Positions 47,339-57,486 of a DNA stretch of 64,000 nucleotides are shown piece after piece; the first letter of the stretch is position 1; each line of letters starts with the position of its first letter. Origin of the DNA: Lentibacillus populi (GTDB lineage Bacteria > Bacillota > Bacilli > Bacillales > Amphibacillaceae); the NCBI GenBank assembly GCA_014642895.1, contig BMJD01000002.1:1-64000 (forward strand). The letters run 5' to 3'. The notes beneath the pieces were generated by a model. The model did no database searches. It saw only the letters and a list, made by a program, of their open reading frames with translations, and had not been told where the DNA came from. A program made the position numbers and the translations under genes.

Positions 47339-47563
47339 TCACCCTTTCCGAACAGCCCGCAATTCATCAATAAAAGCCTGCGTTTCCGATGCACTTAACC
47401 GCCCTTTTTGTTTAACCATATCATACATGAATTTCAAGTCCTCGAATTTATCCAAATCATAATCTTCGGGATCCATTATGGAACGGTTCACCACACCAAG
47501 CATTTCAGCCAATTCGTCCAGGATTACTTTTAAATTTTCTGCAGTTGGATTTTCCAAACCCAC
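47339..47563 (-). CDS. DUF1128 (UPF0435) family protein
   Basis: This 74-residue acidic protein matches the UPF0435 family of Bacilli, with ILDELAEMLGVVNRSIMDP, LKFMYDMVKQKGRLSASE and the C-terminal ELRAVRKG. The family has no known function. It ends 69 bases before a terminator hairpin. It marks the right edge of the accessory island. Confidence 0.78.
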   Translation of the reverse strand: MGLENPTAENLKVILDELAEMLGVVNRSIMDPEDYDLDKFEDLKFMYDMVKQKGRLSASETQAFIDELRAVRKG

Positions 47564-47807
47564 ATGAACACCCCCATTTCATAAAATATAGTAAAAAATA
47601 ATGCCAAATATGTAGGAAAGCAGTCTTGCTCTTCTTTTGTTCCTCCCTTTATGATAAAATAAATGCGGTAAAAAGCCAAAGACAATTTTGTTTGGTGCAC
47701 GGTGAGAAGTCGAAGTTTAAAGAGGTTAAGATATAAAAAATAGCGATATTGCTGATCGCTGTTAATCTGACTCTTACTTCCGGCTTCCGCAAGATAGGAG
47801 AATGGTT

Positions 47808-50800
47808 ATGTATTTAAAACGGTTGGAAAGTGTTGGCTTTAAATCATTTGCGGAGCGGATTAATGTTGACTTTGTTCCTGGTGTTACGGCAGTGGTTGGA
47901 CCGAATGGAAGCGGCAAAAGTAATATTACCGATGCACTGCGCTGGGTTCTTGGGGAACAATCGGCCAAATCATTACGCGGCTCTAAAATGGAAGATATCA
48001 TTTTTCAGGGGAGTGACACAAGAAAACCGTTAAATGTCGCAGAGGTTACATTAGTATTGGATAACACGGATCAAACATTGCCGCTTGATTATGAAGAGGT
48101 TAGTGTAATGCGCCGTGTTTATCGTTCAGGAGACAGTGAATTTTATATTAATAAACAATCCTGCCGTTTAAAAGATATTGTTGATTTATTTATGGATTCT
48201 GGGCTTGGACGAGAAGCTTTTTCGATTATTAGTCAGGGGAAAGTGGAAGAAATTTTAAGCTCGAAAGCGGAAGAACGCCGGACTATCTTTGAAGAGGCAG
48301 CAGGAGTTTTAAAATATAAGCAGCGGAAAAAGAAAGCGGAATATAAATTAGCGGAAACACAGGAAAATTTAAATCGGGTAGAAGATATTATTCATGAAAT
48401 TGAATCACAGATTGATCCACTACAGCAGCAAGCTGAAACTGCGCAGGAATATCTGAAACAGAAGGAACAATTAAAAGAACAGGAAATTTCGCTGTTAATT
48501 GCGGAAATTGAACAGCTCCATGGGGAATGGAAAACATTGCTGGCTGAAATTGAAACGGAAAAAATGTGGGAAATTGAACTGAAAACGACAATCCAGCAGA
48601 AGGAAGCAAAGGTGGAAGAAGAAAGGCAATTTATTCAGGATCTCGATGAACGAATTGAATTGTTTCAATCATCCCTGTTATCGATTACCCAGGAACTGGA
48701 ACAATTTGCAGGGAAAAAGCAAGTGTTAAATGAACGGACCAAGCATTTTTCCGAAAACAAGGCTGAATTAGAATCACAGCAACAGGAAGCAACGGCACGT
48801 ATAGAACAGTTAGAACAGGAGTTAGCCACGGAAAAAAAGCAACTGCATGAGCTGACGGAACAGCGTCGGGAAACGAAACAAAAGGCCGAACAGCTGGAAA
48901 AAAAACTGACAATGGATAAAGAAAATATTAGCGAGCAAATTGAAGAATTAAAAGCGGACTATATTGAGTATTTGAACGACCAGGCAGCTAAACGGAATGA
49001 AAAGCATTCGATCGAGCAGCAGCTTGAGCAAATCACTGTAAAAAAAGATCGACAGGCAGAAAAGTTTAGTGATCTTTTAGCAGCCAGGGAAAATTTGGAT
49101 GAACAACAGACGCAAATAAATCAATCCCTTGCCAAGCAGCAGCAACGTTATCAGGAAAAAGAAGCGTCCATTAAACAGTTGAAAACGGAACTGGAGCAGC
49201 ATCGCACCGATTTTCAAGAATCCCAAACCAAGCTTTATCAAGGTTATCAATATATCGAAAAACTGAAATCAAAAAAGGAAATGCTCGAAGAAATGAAAGA
49301 GGATTTTCAAGGCTTTTTTTATGGTGTGAAAGCCGTCTTAAAAGCACGGGAGGAACAAAAGCTTGAGAGAATTGATGGGGCAGTAATTGAACTGGTTGAT
49401 GTACCAAAACAATACATAACCGCTATTGAGACAGCTCTGGGCGGTCAGGCGCAGCATATTGTCGTAGCGGATGATGCTGCAGCAAGGAAGGCGATTGCCT
49501 GGCTAAAACAGACAAATAGCGGTCGTGCCACCTTTTTGCCGCTGGCTTCCATTCAGCCAAGATATGTCACAAGGGATATTTTGGCTAAAGCGGAAAGTCA
49601 TCAAGGATACGTAGGAATTGCTGCTGATTTAGTTACCTGTAACGAAAAGTACCAAAAAGCAATCAATCATTTAATGGGGCAGACAATTGTTGCCAAAACA
49701 TTAAAGGATGCAAATGACATTGCCAAAATGGCTGCCCGGAAGGTTAGGGTGGTAACACTGGATGGGGATGTCGTTAATCCTGGCGGTTCCATGTCAGGCG
49801 GGGCGAAAAAGAAAACGAATCAGTCGTTGTTTACCCGGGATAAGGACTTGCAGGAGATAACCGCGAAACTTGCTGATTTTCAGGAGCGGGCCATTTCGTT
49901 TGAACAAGGTGTAAACGAAGAGAAGCACACAATCGAACAAAAGGAAGTAGAACTGGAATCCCAGCAAGAGAATTTAGTAGAGGAACAGAATGCATTTCAG
50001 CAAATGCAGTCAAAATTAAAAGAAATCGAACTAAAGCAAGCATCATTAAATGAAAATTTAACCATGTATGACCAGGATAAGCAGCAATTTGATGCGGATT
50101 TAGAGCAGCTTAAGCAACGGGCGATACAATTGTCTAATGAGCTGAATGAACTTAACGACCAATTGACAGCAGTTCAGCAGAAAATTGCTGACTTAACCGA
50201 ACGGGATTTACTGTTTAAGGAAAATCAGGAACAGTTGCAGCAGGATTATCACGCATATCAGGTAATGCTTGCGGAGCAAGAGGAACGCCTGAAAAGTCAG
50301 CGCGAAAAAACTGCTGAACGACAGCAGCAATTGACAGAACTAGAAGAGCAACATAAACTTTTAACAATGAAATTGACGGAATTAATTGATCTCAAGGAAA
50401 ATGATGTAACAGAAGAAGAAATTGACGAACATATTCAGGTTAAACAGGGCGAAAAGGAACAAATTACGAATAAGATTCAGGAAATGCGTGCCGACCGTTC
50501 AAAGCGGACACAACTTGTTCAAGATCAAGAACGGGAACTGAAGGAAGAAAATAAACAGCATCAGGCATTGGTAGAGGTAATTCAAACTAAAGAGGTAAAA
50601 GCAAACCGGCTGGATGTTGATCTGGAAAATAGGCTTACAAAACTGCAAACCGATTATACGCTGACTTACGAGCGAGCGAAACAGACGTATGAGAAAGCCC
50701 CAGATACAGAAGCTGTGAAGCGAAATGTCGAAGCGCTGAAACAATCGATCGAGCGGCTGGGTACCGTTAATCTAGGTGCAATTGAAGAATATGAGCGTGT

Positions 50801-51374
50801 CTCTGAGCGTTATGCTTTTTTATCGGAACAGCAAACTGACCTGGTAGAAGCGAAACAAACATTGCATAACGTTATTGCCGAGATGGATGAAGAGATGGAA
50901 AATCGCTTCTCATCAACCTTTTCACAAATAAAAGAAGAATTTACAATTGTCTTTAAGGAACTATTTGGCGGTGGACGTGCTGAACTAAAATTAACCGATC
51001 CGAAAAATCTGCTGGATACTGGTGTTGATATTATTGCTGAACCACCAGGTAAAAAACTGCAGCACCTAGGGTTGCTATCCGGTGGAGAACGCGCGTTAAC
51101 GGCGATTGCGTTATTATTCGCCATTTTACGCGTACGACCGGTGCCATTTTGTGTGCTTGATGAAGTCGAAGCGGCACTAGATGAGGCAAATGTAGTCCGC
51201 TTTGCCAAATATGTAAAAATGTACAGTAAAGAAACACAATTTATTGTGATTACCCACCGTAAAGGTACAATGGAAGAGGCAGATGTATTGTATGGGGTGA
51301 CCATGCAGGAATCTGGTGTTTCACGGTTGGTCTCTGTTCGCCTGGAGGACACACAGGAATTAATGACGTCATAA
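47808..51374 (+). CDS. smc: Chromosome segregation protein SMC
   Basis: The 1188-residue ATPase is the core of the condensin complex with ScpA and ScpB. Walker A GPNGSGKSNITDALRWVLGE lies at residues 32-51, a long coiled coil (about 165-500) leads to the hinge (about 510-670), a second coiled coil (about 680-1010) follows, and the C-terminal head has LLSGGERALTAIALLFAI and VLDEVEAALD. An ATG at 47802 is in frame, but GGAG at 47797 fits ATG 47808 (MYLKRLESVGFKSF) better. Confidence 0.96.
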   Translation: MYLKRLESVGFKSFAERINVDFVPGVTAVVGPNGSGKSNITDALRWVLGEQSAKSLRGSKMEDIIFQGSDTRKPLNVAEVTLVLDNTDQTLPLDYEEVSVMRRVYRSGDSEFYINKQSCRLKDIVDLFMDSGLGREAFSIISQGKVEEILSSKAEERRTIFEEAAGVLKYKQRKKKAEYKLAETQENLNRVEDIIHEIESQIDPLQQQAETAQEYLKQKEQLKEQEISLLIAEIEQLHGEWKTLLAEIETEKMWEIELKTTIQQKEAKVEEERQFIQDLDERIELFQSSLLSITQELEQFAGKKQVLNERTKHFSENKAELESQQQEATARIEQLEQELATEKKQLHELTEQRRETKQKAEQLEKKLTMDKENISEQIEELKADYIEYLNDQAAKRNEKHSIEQQLEQITVKKDRQAEKFSDLLAARENLDEQQTQINQSLAKQQQRYQEKEASIKQLKTELEQHRTDFQESQTKLYQGYQYIEKLKSKKEMLEEMKEDFQGFFYGVKAVLKAREEQKLERIDGAVIELVDVPKQYITAIETALGGQAQHIVVADDAAARKAIAWLKQTNSGRATFLPLASIQPRYVTRDILAKAESHQGYVGIAADLVTCNEKYQKAINHLMGQTIVAKTLKDANDIAKMAARKVRVVTLDGDVVNPGGSMSGGAKKKTNQSLFTRDKDLQEITAKLADFQERAISFEQGVNEEKHTIEQKEVELESQQENLVEEQNAFQQMQSKLKEIELKQASLNENLTMYDQDKQQFDADLEQLKQRAIQLSNELNELNDQLTAVQQKIADLTERDLLFKENQEQLQQDYHAYQVMLAEQEERLKSQREKTAERQQQLTELEEQHKLLTMKLTELIDLKENDVTEEEIDEHIQVKQGEKEQITNKIQEMRADRSKRTQLVQDQERELKEENKQHQALVEVIQTKEVKANRLDVDLENRLTKLQTDYTLTYERAKQTYEKAPDTEAVKRNVEALKQSIERLGTVNLGAIEEYERVSERYAFLSEQQTDLVEAKQTLHNVIAEMDEEMENRFSSTFSQIKEEFTIVFKELFGGGRAELKLTDPKNLLDTGVDIIAEPPGKKLQHLGLLSGGERALTAIALLFAILRVRPVPFCVLDEVEAALDEANVVRFAKYVKMYSKETQFIVITHRKGTMEEADVLYGVTMQESGVSRLVSVRLEDTQELMTS

Positions 51375-51380
51375 GAAGGA

Positions 51381-51425
51381 AAAACGGAAGCGCCCCGGTT
51401 AGCCGCTTGGCGCAACGCGGCCTAT
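51381..51425 (+). repeat. GC-rich dispersed element, short fragment
   Basis: GGAAGCGCCCCGGTTAGCCG and nearby bases match the start of the elements at 54227 and 57487. It fills part of the smc-ftsY gap. Confidence 0.6.
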
Positions 51426-51489
51426 CCTGATAATGAATATGGCTCCTTAGTTTATATACGCTATTCCAGTAAAAAAGGAAGTGGATAAT

Positions 51490-52485
51490 ATGGGTTTCAT
51501 GGATAAACTGAAAAATAAATTTCAACAAAAAGATTCCGAGGAAGTGTCAGCGAAATATAAAGAAGGGATGAAGAAAACACGTAATTCTTTTTCGGGAAAA
51601 ATCAATGATTTGATTGCTCGCTACCGCAAAGTCGATGAGGATTTTTTTGAAGAGCTGGAGGAGGTTTTAATTTCAGCTGATGTTGGTGTGACAGCAGTAA
51701 TGGATTTGATTGACGAACTGAAAATGGAAGTGAAACGCCGAAATATTAAAGATACGAAGGAAGTAAAAGAAGTTATTTCCGAAAAACTGGTCGAAATCTA
51801 TTACGGTGACGACGATGAGGAAATCGAGGTATTGAATCTCCAGGAAAATGAATTAACCGTTATATTGGTTGTCGGTGTAAATGGTGTTGGTAAAACTACA
51901 TCAATTGGAAAACTCGCCCATCAGTTAAAACAGGAGGGTAACAAAGTAATTTTAGCAGCGGGTGACACATTCCGGGCCGGTGCTATTGAACAGCTGGAGG
52001 TATGGGGTGAACGTGCTGGCGTTGATGTCATTAAACAAAACGCTGGCAGTGATCCGGCAGCCGTGATTTTTGATGGAATAAAGGCGGCAAAGTCCCGGGG
52101 TGCGGATGTATTGATCTGTGACACAGCTGGCAGGCTGCAAAATAAAGTCAATCTAATGAATGAGCTTGCCAAGGTGAAGCGGGTTATCGAAAAGGAAATT
52201 CCTGGTGCACCACACGAAGTATTACTTGTGTTAGATGCAACTACAGGTCAAAATGCCATGAGTCAGGCTAAAACGTTTTCCGAAGCAACAAACGTTTCCG
52301 GAATTGTGTTAACGAAGCTAGATGGTACGGCCAAAGGCGGCATTGTGCTGGCAATCCGCAATGAACTTCATATTCCAGTGAAATTTGTCGGGCTCGGCGA
52401 ACAGGTGAATGATCTGCAAGTATTTGATGCCAATGCGTTTGTCTATGGTTTATTTGCTGATCTGCTTGAAGAGGACAGCGAATAA
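51490..52485 (+). CDS. ftsY: Signal recognition particle receptor FtsY
   Basis: The 331-residue SRP GTPase receives ribosome-SRP complexes at the membrane. After a short N-terminal amphipathic region comes the NG domain: GVNGVGKTTSIGKLAH near residue 135, DTFRAGAIEQLEVW, DTAGRLQNKVNLM and TKLDGTAKGG. The frame begins at a GTG at 51481; the ATG at 51490 is better placed after GGAAGTGG. Confidence 0.95.
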   Translation: MGFMDKLKNKFQQKDSEEVSAKYKEGMKKTRNSFSGKINDLIARYRKVDEDFFEELEEVLISADVGVTAVMDLIDELKMEVKRRNIKDTKEVKEVISEKLVEIYYGDDDEEIEVLNLQENELTVILVVGVNGVGKTTSIGKLAHQLKQEGNKVILAAGDTFRAGAIEQLEVWGERAGVDVIKQNAGSDPAAVIFDGIKAAKSRGADVLICDTAGRLQNKVNLMNELAKVKRVIEKEIPGAPHEVLLVLDATTGQNAMSQAKTFSEATNVSGIVLTKLDGTAKGGIVLAIRNELHIPVKFVGLGEQVNDLQVFDANAFVYGLFADLLEEDSE

Positions 52486-52534
52486 TGGTAGTATAAATTT
52501 GTAAAGGGATTCCACTTAACAAGGGGTGTTCGGA

Positions 52535-52864
52535 TTGCTGGAAAAGACGACACGAGTCAATTATTTATTTGATTTTTATCAAGCACTATTAACCCCTAAG
52601 CAGCGGAGCTATATGGAAATGTACTATCTGGAGGATTATTCGCTCGGTGAGATATCGGAATTATCGCAAGTATCGAGACAGGCTGTTTATGATAATATTA
52701 AACGTACTGAAATGATGCTTGAAACCTATGAAAAAAAACTGCATTTATACGAGAAATTCCAGAAACGTGCTGCTCTCCTGGAAAAATTGGAGCAAGCAGC
52801 AGAAGCTACTAAAACAAGCAACGCAATTTTAACGATGATCGAACAATTAAAAGAATTAGATTAG
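52535..52864 (+). CDS. ylxM: YlxM, SRP-associated helix-turn-helix protein
   Basis: The 109-residue protein matches the YlxM/p13 family encoded next to ffh, with [20 protein letters not shown] at the start and a sigma-70 region 4-like helix-turn-helix in [20 protein letters not shown]. It is thought to modulate the SRP pathway. The AAGGGGTG site lies 6 bases before TTG 52535, preferred over GTG 52526. Confidence 0.93.
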   Translation: MLEKTTRVNYLFDFYQALLTPKQRSYMEMYYLEDYSLGEISELSQVSRQAVYDNIKRTEMMLETYEKKLHLYEKFQKRAALLEKLEQAAEATKTSNAILTMIEQLKELD

Positions 52865-52877
52865 GGGGACACCTTCT

Positions 52878-54221
52878 ATGGCGTTTGAAGGACTTTCCGA
52901 CCGTTTACAAAGTACAATTAAAAAAATAACAGGTAAGGGTAAGGTGAGTGAACAAGACGTTAAAGAAATGACACGTGAAGTTCGTCTCGCATTACTTGAG
53001 GCCGATGTAAACTTTAAGGTAGTAAAGGATTTAATCAAGCGGATTAAGGAACGTGCGGTAGGTCAGGAAGTGATGGAAAGCCTGACACCCGGCCAGCAGG
53101 TCATTAAAGTCGTAAAAGAAGAATTGACCGATTTGATGGGCGGTGAACAAAGCAAGATCGCGGTTGCTGATAAATCCCCAACTGTTATTATGATGGTTGG
53201 TCTGCAAGGTGCTGGTAAAACAACAACGACTGGAAAGCTTGCTAATTTACTGCGAAAGAAACATAATCGCAATCCGCTTTTAGTGGCTTGTGACGTTTAT
53301 CGGCCGGCGGCAATCAAACAGCTGGAAACGTTAGGAACTCAATTAAACATGCCGGTATTTTCAATGGGGACAGATGCAAATCCGGTTGACATTGCCGGGA
53401 AAGCGATTGAACAGGCAAAAGAAGAACATAACGATTATGTCATCATTGATACAGCCGGACGTTTGCACGTAGACCATGAACTGATGAATGAATTGCAGCA
53501 AATAAAAACAACAGTCCGGCCAGATGAGATTTTCCTTGTTGTGGATGCGATGACCGGACAAGATGCGGTAAATGTTGCGGAAAGCTTTAATGAACAACTG
53601 GATATTTCCGGTGTAGTACTGACAAAGCTCGATGGCGATACCCGCGGTGGTGCTGCTTTGTCGATTAAGGCTGTAACCGATAAGCCGATTAAGTTTGCCG
53701 GAATGGGCGAAAAGCTCGATCAACTAGAAGCCTTCCATCCAGAACGAATGGCGTCTCGAATTCTTGGTATGGGTGACGTCTTAACCTTAATCGAAAAAGC
53801 ACAAACAACTGTCGATGAAAAGCAGGCAAAAGCATTAGAAGAAAAAATGCGTTCCATGTCCTTTACCTTTGATGACTTTTTGGAACAAATGGGACAAGTA
53901 AAGAAAATGGGGCCACTAGAAGACCTTTTGTCCATGATGCCCGGCGCAGGAAAAATGAAAGGGCTGAAAAATGCCCAGATTGATGAAAGCCAGCTGACGA
54001 AGGTTGAAGCAATCATTCAATCCATGACGAAAAAGGAGCGGCAGGAACCTGAAATTATGAATGCAAGTCGTAAAAAACGGATTGCCAAGGGTTCTGGCAC
54101 AACGGTATCACAGGTCAACCGTCTGCTTAAACAATTTAGTGAAATGAAGAAAATGATGAAGCAGATGACCAACATGCAAAAAGGGAAAAAAGGCAAGGGA
54201 ATGAAGTTTCCTTTTATGTAA
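52878..54221 (+). CDS. ffh: Signal recognition particle protein Ffh
   Basis: The 447-residue protein binds signal sequences and SRP RNA. The N domain is followed by the G domain, with GLQGAGKTTTTGKLAN near residue 102, DTAGRLHVDHELM and TKLDGDTRGGAA. The C-terminal M domain ends in a methionine-rich stretch (MKKMMKQMTNMQ) for signal-peptide binding. It follows ylxM after 13 bases. Confidence 0.96.
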   Translation: MAFEGLSDRLQSTIKKITGKGKVSEQDVKEMTREVRLALLEADVNFKVVKDLIKRIKERAVGQEVMESLTPGQQVIKVVKEELTDLMGGEQSKIAVADKSPTVIMMVGLQGAGKTTTTGKLANLLRKKHNRNPLLVACDVYRPAAIKQLETLGTQLNMPVFSMGTDANPVDIAGKAIEQAKEEHNDYVIIDTAGRLHVDHELMNELQQIKTTVRPDEIFLVVDAMTGQDAVNVAESFNEQLDISGVVLTKLDGDTRGGAALSIKAVTDKPIKFAGMGEKLDQLEAFHPERMASRILGMGDVLTLIEKAQTTVDEKQAKALEEKMRSMSFTFDDFLEQMGQVKKMGPLEDLLSMMPGAGKMKGLKNAQIDESQLTKVEAIIQSMTKKERQEPEIMNASRKKRIAKGSGTTVSQVNRLLKQFSEMKKMMKQMTNMQKGKKGKGMKFPFM

Positions 54222-54225
54222 GCAC

Positions 54226-54300
54226 AAAAGCGGAAGCGCCCGGTTAGCCGCTGGGCGAGAGAGCTGGACGTGGCTCTTTCCGCTGACGAAATAACCCCGG
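54226..54300 (+). repeat. GC-rich dispersed element, short copy
   Basis: AAGCGGAAGCGCCCGGTTAG, then CGCTGGGCG and CTGGACGTGGCT follow in the same order as in the elements at 57487 and 23826. It lies between ffh and rpsP. Confidence 0.65.
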
Positions 54301-54403
54301 CCTTTAGCGTATATTTGTGTTGTAATGGAAAAACACTTTACAGACAAACCAGTTTCTGATAGAATCTAAACTTGTGATAAACATTTAATTGGAGGTGCAA
54401 AAC

Positions 54404-54673
54404 ATGGCTGTTAAAATTCGCTTGAAACGTATGGGATCAAAACGAAATCCTTTTTACCGCATTGTGGTAGCTGATTCGCGTTCTCCTCGTGACGGACGTC
54501 AAATCGAACAGATCGGAACATATAATCCGGTAGCTAACCCGGTTGAAGTTAAGATTGATGAGGAAAAAGCGCTTAGCTGGATGACAAACGGTGCAAAACC
54601 TAGTGATACAGTGCGTAACCTTTTTTCAAAACAAGGCATCATGAAGAAATTCCACGACCAAAAAAACCAATAG
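54404..54673 (+). CDS. rpsP: 30S ribosomal protein S16
   Basis: The 89-residue ribosomal protein has the family start [20 protein letters not shown]. The frame opens 15 bases upstream, but TTGGAGGTG is placed for the ATG at 54404. khpA follows after 17 bases. Confidence 0.96.
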   Translation: MAVKIRLKRMGSKRNPFYRIVVADSRSPRDGRQIEQIGTYNPVANPVEVKIDEEKALSWMTNGAKPSDTVRNLFSKQGIMKKFHDQKNQ

Positions 54674-54690
54674 TAAGGTAGTGTGATATC

Positions 54691-54918
54691 ATGAAAGCCC
54701 TAATCGAATCAATTGTAACCCCACTTGTCGATCATCCCGACGATGTTGCTGTAACGGAGACAGAAGAAGAAACGAAGATTGTTTACCATCTAACCGTAAA
54801 TCAGGAGGACGTCGGGAAGGTAATCGGTAAAAACGGACGTATTGCAAAAGCAATCCGTACCGTTGTATATGCAGCGCAAAAGGATACAAACAAACGAATT
54901 TATTTGGATATTATGTAA
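54691..54918 (+). CDS. khpA: RNA-binding KH-domain protein KhpA
   Basis: The 75-residue protein (YlqC) is a single KH domain with the GKNG loop in VGKVIGKNGRIAKAIRTVV. With KhpB/Jag it binds RNA and affects cell elongation in Gram-positives. Its position after rpsP is conserved. Confidence 0.94.
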   Translation: MKALIESIVTPLVDHPDDVAVTETEEETKIVYHLTVNQEDVGKVIGKNGRIAKAIRTVVYAAQKDTNKRIYLDIM

Positions 54919-54989
54919 AGGGAGAGGGAATACCTTTCCCTTTTTACACATGACTGTTTTAGATCGTTTTATGAGAGCGAGGAACAGGT

Positions 54990-55379
54990 ATGAAAATAAT
55001 CAAAAAGGTATTAATCAAACAAATTGTCACAGAGAAGAGCAAGGAAAAATTGCAAATGAATTTTCATCACCATAAAATGCGACTTGAACAAGAGTGTCAA
55101 CAACTGTTGTTTGAACAACGTAAATTGCAAAACAAGACAGGGGTATCTAAACAAGAAGTGACCAGCCGTTTTCAGCAGGAAATTAAAAATCGGAAAGAGA
55201 AAATGAAGCTGCTTGATTTTAAAATGGAGCAGCTGGACATGCTGGAAATCGGCAGTGAAATCGTTGAAAAGGAAGTTGAAGCTCTTGTTGAGGTAGATGT
55301 TGGAACGCATTGGAATGAGATTATGGAAGATAGGGCAATTGTCATTAAAGATGATGTTGTCATCCGGATTGATGAATAG
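54990..55379 (+). CDS. ylqD: YlqD family protein
   Basis: The 129-residue basic, coiled-coil protein matches the YlqD family found between khpA and rimM in Bacilli: ILVKQIVTEKS-type start (KVLIKQIVTEKSKEKLQ), long Gln/Glu/Lys helices, then VGTHWNEIMEDRAIVIKDD. The function is unknown. It lies 13 bases upstream of rimM. Confidence 0.88.
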   Translation: MKIIKKVLIKQIVTEKSKEKLQMNFHHHKMRLEQECQQLLFEQRKLQNKTGVSKQEVTSRFQQEIKNRKEKMKLLDFKMEQLDMLEIGSEIVEKEVEALVEVDVGTHWNEIMEDRAIVIKDDVVIRIDE

Positions 55380-55391
55380 CAGGTGAAAAGT

Positions 55392-55907
55392 ATGACAGAA
55401 AACATGTACAACGTTGGAAAAATTGTAAATACACATGGAATCCGCGGTGAGGTGAAGGTACTCCGAATCAGCGACTTTGCAGAACGTTTTGCAATTGGTG
55501 AAACGTTATACGTTGTAAAAGAGAGAGAAGAACCCTTTCCATTAATTATTGATGGCCATCGAATGCATCAAGGTTTTGACCTTGTTCACTTCCAGGATTA
55601 TGATAACATAAACGACGTTGAGCAATTTAAAGGTGCACAATTAAAAATTTCTGAAGAACAGTTGACGGAGCTGGAAGAAGATGAATACTATTACCATGAA
55701 ATTATCGGCTGTGATGTGTATACCAATGACGAGGAAAAAATTGGAAAGATAAGCGAGATTCTGGCACCCGGGGCGAATGATGTCTGGATCGTGAAACAGT
55801 CAACCGGGAAAGATCTGCTTATACCGTATATCGAGGATGTTGTAAAAGAAGTGGATATCACGAATAAGAAAGTTATCATCGAGCCAATGGAAGGACTGCT
55901 TGACTGA
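55392..55907 (+). CDS. rimM: Ribosome maturation factor RimM
   Basis: The 171-residue protein assists 30S assembly. The N-terminal domain has [17 protein letters not shown] and the C-terminal PRC barrel contains [14 protein letters not shown] and [18 protein letters not shown] at 55383 is in frame, but AGGTG at 55381 suits the ATG at 55392. The last base of its stop codon is the first base of the trmD ATG. Confidence 0.94.
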   Translation: MTENMYNVGKIVNTHGIRGEVKVLRISDFAERFAIGETLYVVKEREEPFPLIIDGHRMHQGFDLVHFQDYDNINDVEQFKGAQLKISEEQLTELEEDEYYYHEIIGCDVYTNDEEKIGKISEILAPGANDVWIVKQSTGKDLLIPYIEDVVKEVDITNKKVIIEPMEGLLD

Positions 55908-56647
55908 TGCATATCGACGTATTGACGCTTTTTCCTGAGATGGTTTCTGGTGTCTTTAATGCTTCCATTTTGCAAAAAGCCCAGGAAAAAAATAAGTTCA
56001 GCTACAATCTGATCAATTTTCGCGACTACACGGAAAATAAGCATAGCAAAGTAGATGACTACCCATATGGCGGCGGAGCAGGAATGGTTTTGGCTCCGCA
56101 GCCGATATTTGATGCTGTTTCGGCTGTTACGAAGGACAAGTCAAAACCTCGAATTATCCTCATGTGTCCACAGGGAGAGCCATATAATCAGAAGAAAGCG
56201 GAAGAATTGGCTAAGGAGGAACATCTAGTTTTCATTTGTGGCCATTATGAAGGCTATGATGAACGAATAAGGGACCATCTTGTAACAGATGAAATTTCGA
56301 TTGGTGATTATGTCCTAACCGGTGGGGAACTTGGGGCAATGGTAGTTATTGATAGTGTTGTCAGGCTGCTGCCGGATGTGCTGGGTAACAAGGAATCAGC
56401 TCCAGAGGATTCCTTTTCAACCGGATTACTGGAGCACCCGCATTATACCCGTCCAGCAGATTTCCGCGGCATGAAGGTTCCAGACATCTTGCTCTCCGGT
56501 GATCATGGGAAAATTGCACAATGGCGCAGGAAGGAATCGTTACGACGGACATATGAACGGCGGAGAGATTTGATTGAGCGGGAGAATTTATCGGAAAAAG
56601 ATTTGATCTTGTTGGATGAAATTCAGAATAAGTATGATAGAAGATAG
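55907..56647 (+). CDS. trmD: tRNA (guanine-37-N1)-methyltransferase
   Basis: The 246-residue SPOUT enzyme methylates G37 of tRNAs. It starts [20 protein letters not shown] and has the trefoil-knot motifs [22 protein letters not shown] and [15 protein letters not shown]. It is translationally coupled to rimM. Confidence 0.96.
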   Translation: MHIDVLTLFPEMVSGVFNASILQKAQEKNKFSYNLINFRDYTENKHSKVDDYPYGGGAGMVLAPQPIFDAVSAVTKDKSKPRIILMCPQGEPYNQKKAEELAKEEHLVFICGHYEGYDERIRDHLVTDEISIGDYVLTGGELGAMVVIDSVVRLLPDVLGNKESAPEDSFSTGLLEHPHYTRPADFRGMKVPDILLSGDHGKIAQWRRKESLRRTYERRRDLIERENLSEKDLILLDEIQNKYDRR

Positions 56648-56767
56648 ACAATGATTTTATCAGCTTGGATATTATGTTAGGAATCGCGATATTATTGGAA
56701 GAATGAATAGCTATAATAAATCCTAAATTTTGAATGCAGGCAACTTGGATTTGGGGAGGAAGGTTCT

Positions 56768-56974
56768 TTGAAAAAATTTTTATTATATCTTTTAGCCGTT
56801 CTTTTAATAACTATTATCGTAAGCTTCCTATTAGGTTACTTCACATTTGGCATGATCGTTGGGTTTATTTTCATGGTAGTTGCTATTGGTGCCGCAAATG
56901 TGTATCAATTGAATAACCGGGAGTATATCCATCACAAAATTCATGGAAACAATGACAGAAAGAAAAAATGGTAA
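56768..56974 (+). CDS. Small membrane protein of unknown function
   Basis: This 68-residue protein has two hydrophobic helices, LLYLLAVLLITIIVSFLLGYF and IVGFIFMVVAIGAANVYQL, separated by a short turn, and a basic tail ending RKKKW. The start is TTG with a strong GGGGAGGAAGG site. It sits between trmD and rplS, which are adjacent in most Bacilli. I do not recognise the family. Confidence 0.75.
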   Translation: MKKFLLYLLAVLLITIIVSFLLGYFTFGMIVGFIFMVVAIGAANVYQLNNREYIHHKIHGNNDRKKKW

Positions 56975-57047
56975 ATGCATCGTAAAGTATTGAATTTAAC
57001 CGGAAAACAGTTGAACTCACTTCACTGTTATGGTATATTAATTGTTG

Positions 57048-57125
57048 TGCTTAAGTGTACGGCTTAAGGGCTATAAACGATGTTCCGCTGTCACCTGGTG
57101 AGATATGAGCATTGGTTTGGAAGGA
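57048..57125 (+). promoter_or_regulatory. Candidate L19 leader of rplS
   Basis: The stretch before rplS has paired elements (TTAAG-TGTACGG-CTTAA), then GATGTTCCGCTGTCACC and GTGAGATATGAGCATTGGTTT, which recall the ribosomal protein L19 leader RNA of Bacilli. Such leaders let L19 repress its own mRNA. Recognised by memory of motif only. Confidence 0.5.
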
Positions 57126-57135
57126 GTGAAGTAGG

Positions 57136-57480
57136 ATGCAAAAATTAATCGAAGACATCACAAAAGATCAGCTTCGCACAGATCATCCTGATTTCCGCGC
57201 GGGTGACACTGTAAAAGTTCACGTTAAAGTTGTTGAAGGAACGCGCGAACGTATTCAGGTGTTTGAAGGCGTCGTTATTAAGCGTCAAAACGGTGGAATC
57301 AGCGAAACGTTTACAGTAAGAAAAATCTCTTATGGTGTAGGTGTTGAACGTACATTCCCAGTGCATTCACCTCGAATTGCGAAAATCGAAGTTTCCCGTC
57401 GTGGTATCGTACGTCGTGCTAAACTATACTATCTTCGTAATCTACGCGGTAAAGCAGCACGAATTAAAGAACGTCGATAA
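57136..57480 (+). CDS. rplS: 50S ribosomal protein L19
   Basis: The 114-residue ribosomal protein has [26 protein letters not shown] sequence ([16 protein letters not shown]), [15 protein letters not shown] and the C-terminal [18 protein letters not shown]. The AAGGAGTGA ribosome site is well placed. Confidence 0.96.
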   Translation: MQKLIEDITKDQLRTDHPDFRAGDTVKVHVKVVEGTRERIQVFEGVVIKRQNGGISETFTVRKISYGVGVERTFPVHSPRIAKIEVSRRGIVRRAKLYYLRNLRGKAARIKERR

Positions 57481-57486
57481 ATTCAA

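Noticed and set aside
50810..51415. Minus-strand frame of 201 codons under the 3' end of smc
   Set aside because: Serine- and proline-rich shadow of the SMC head domain coding strand; no independent signal.
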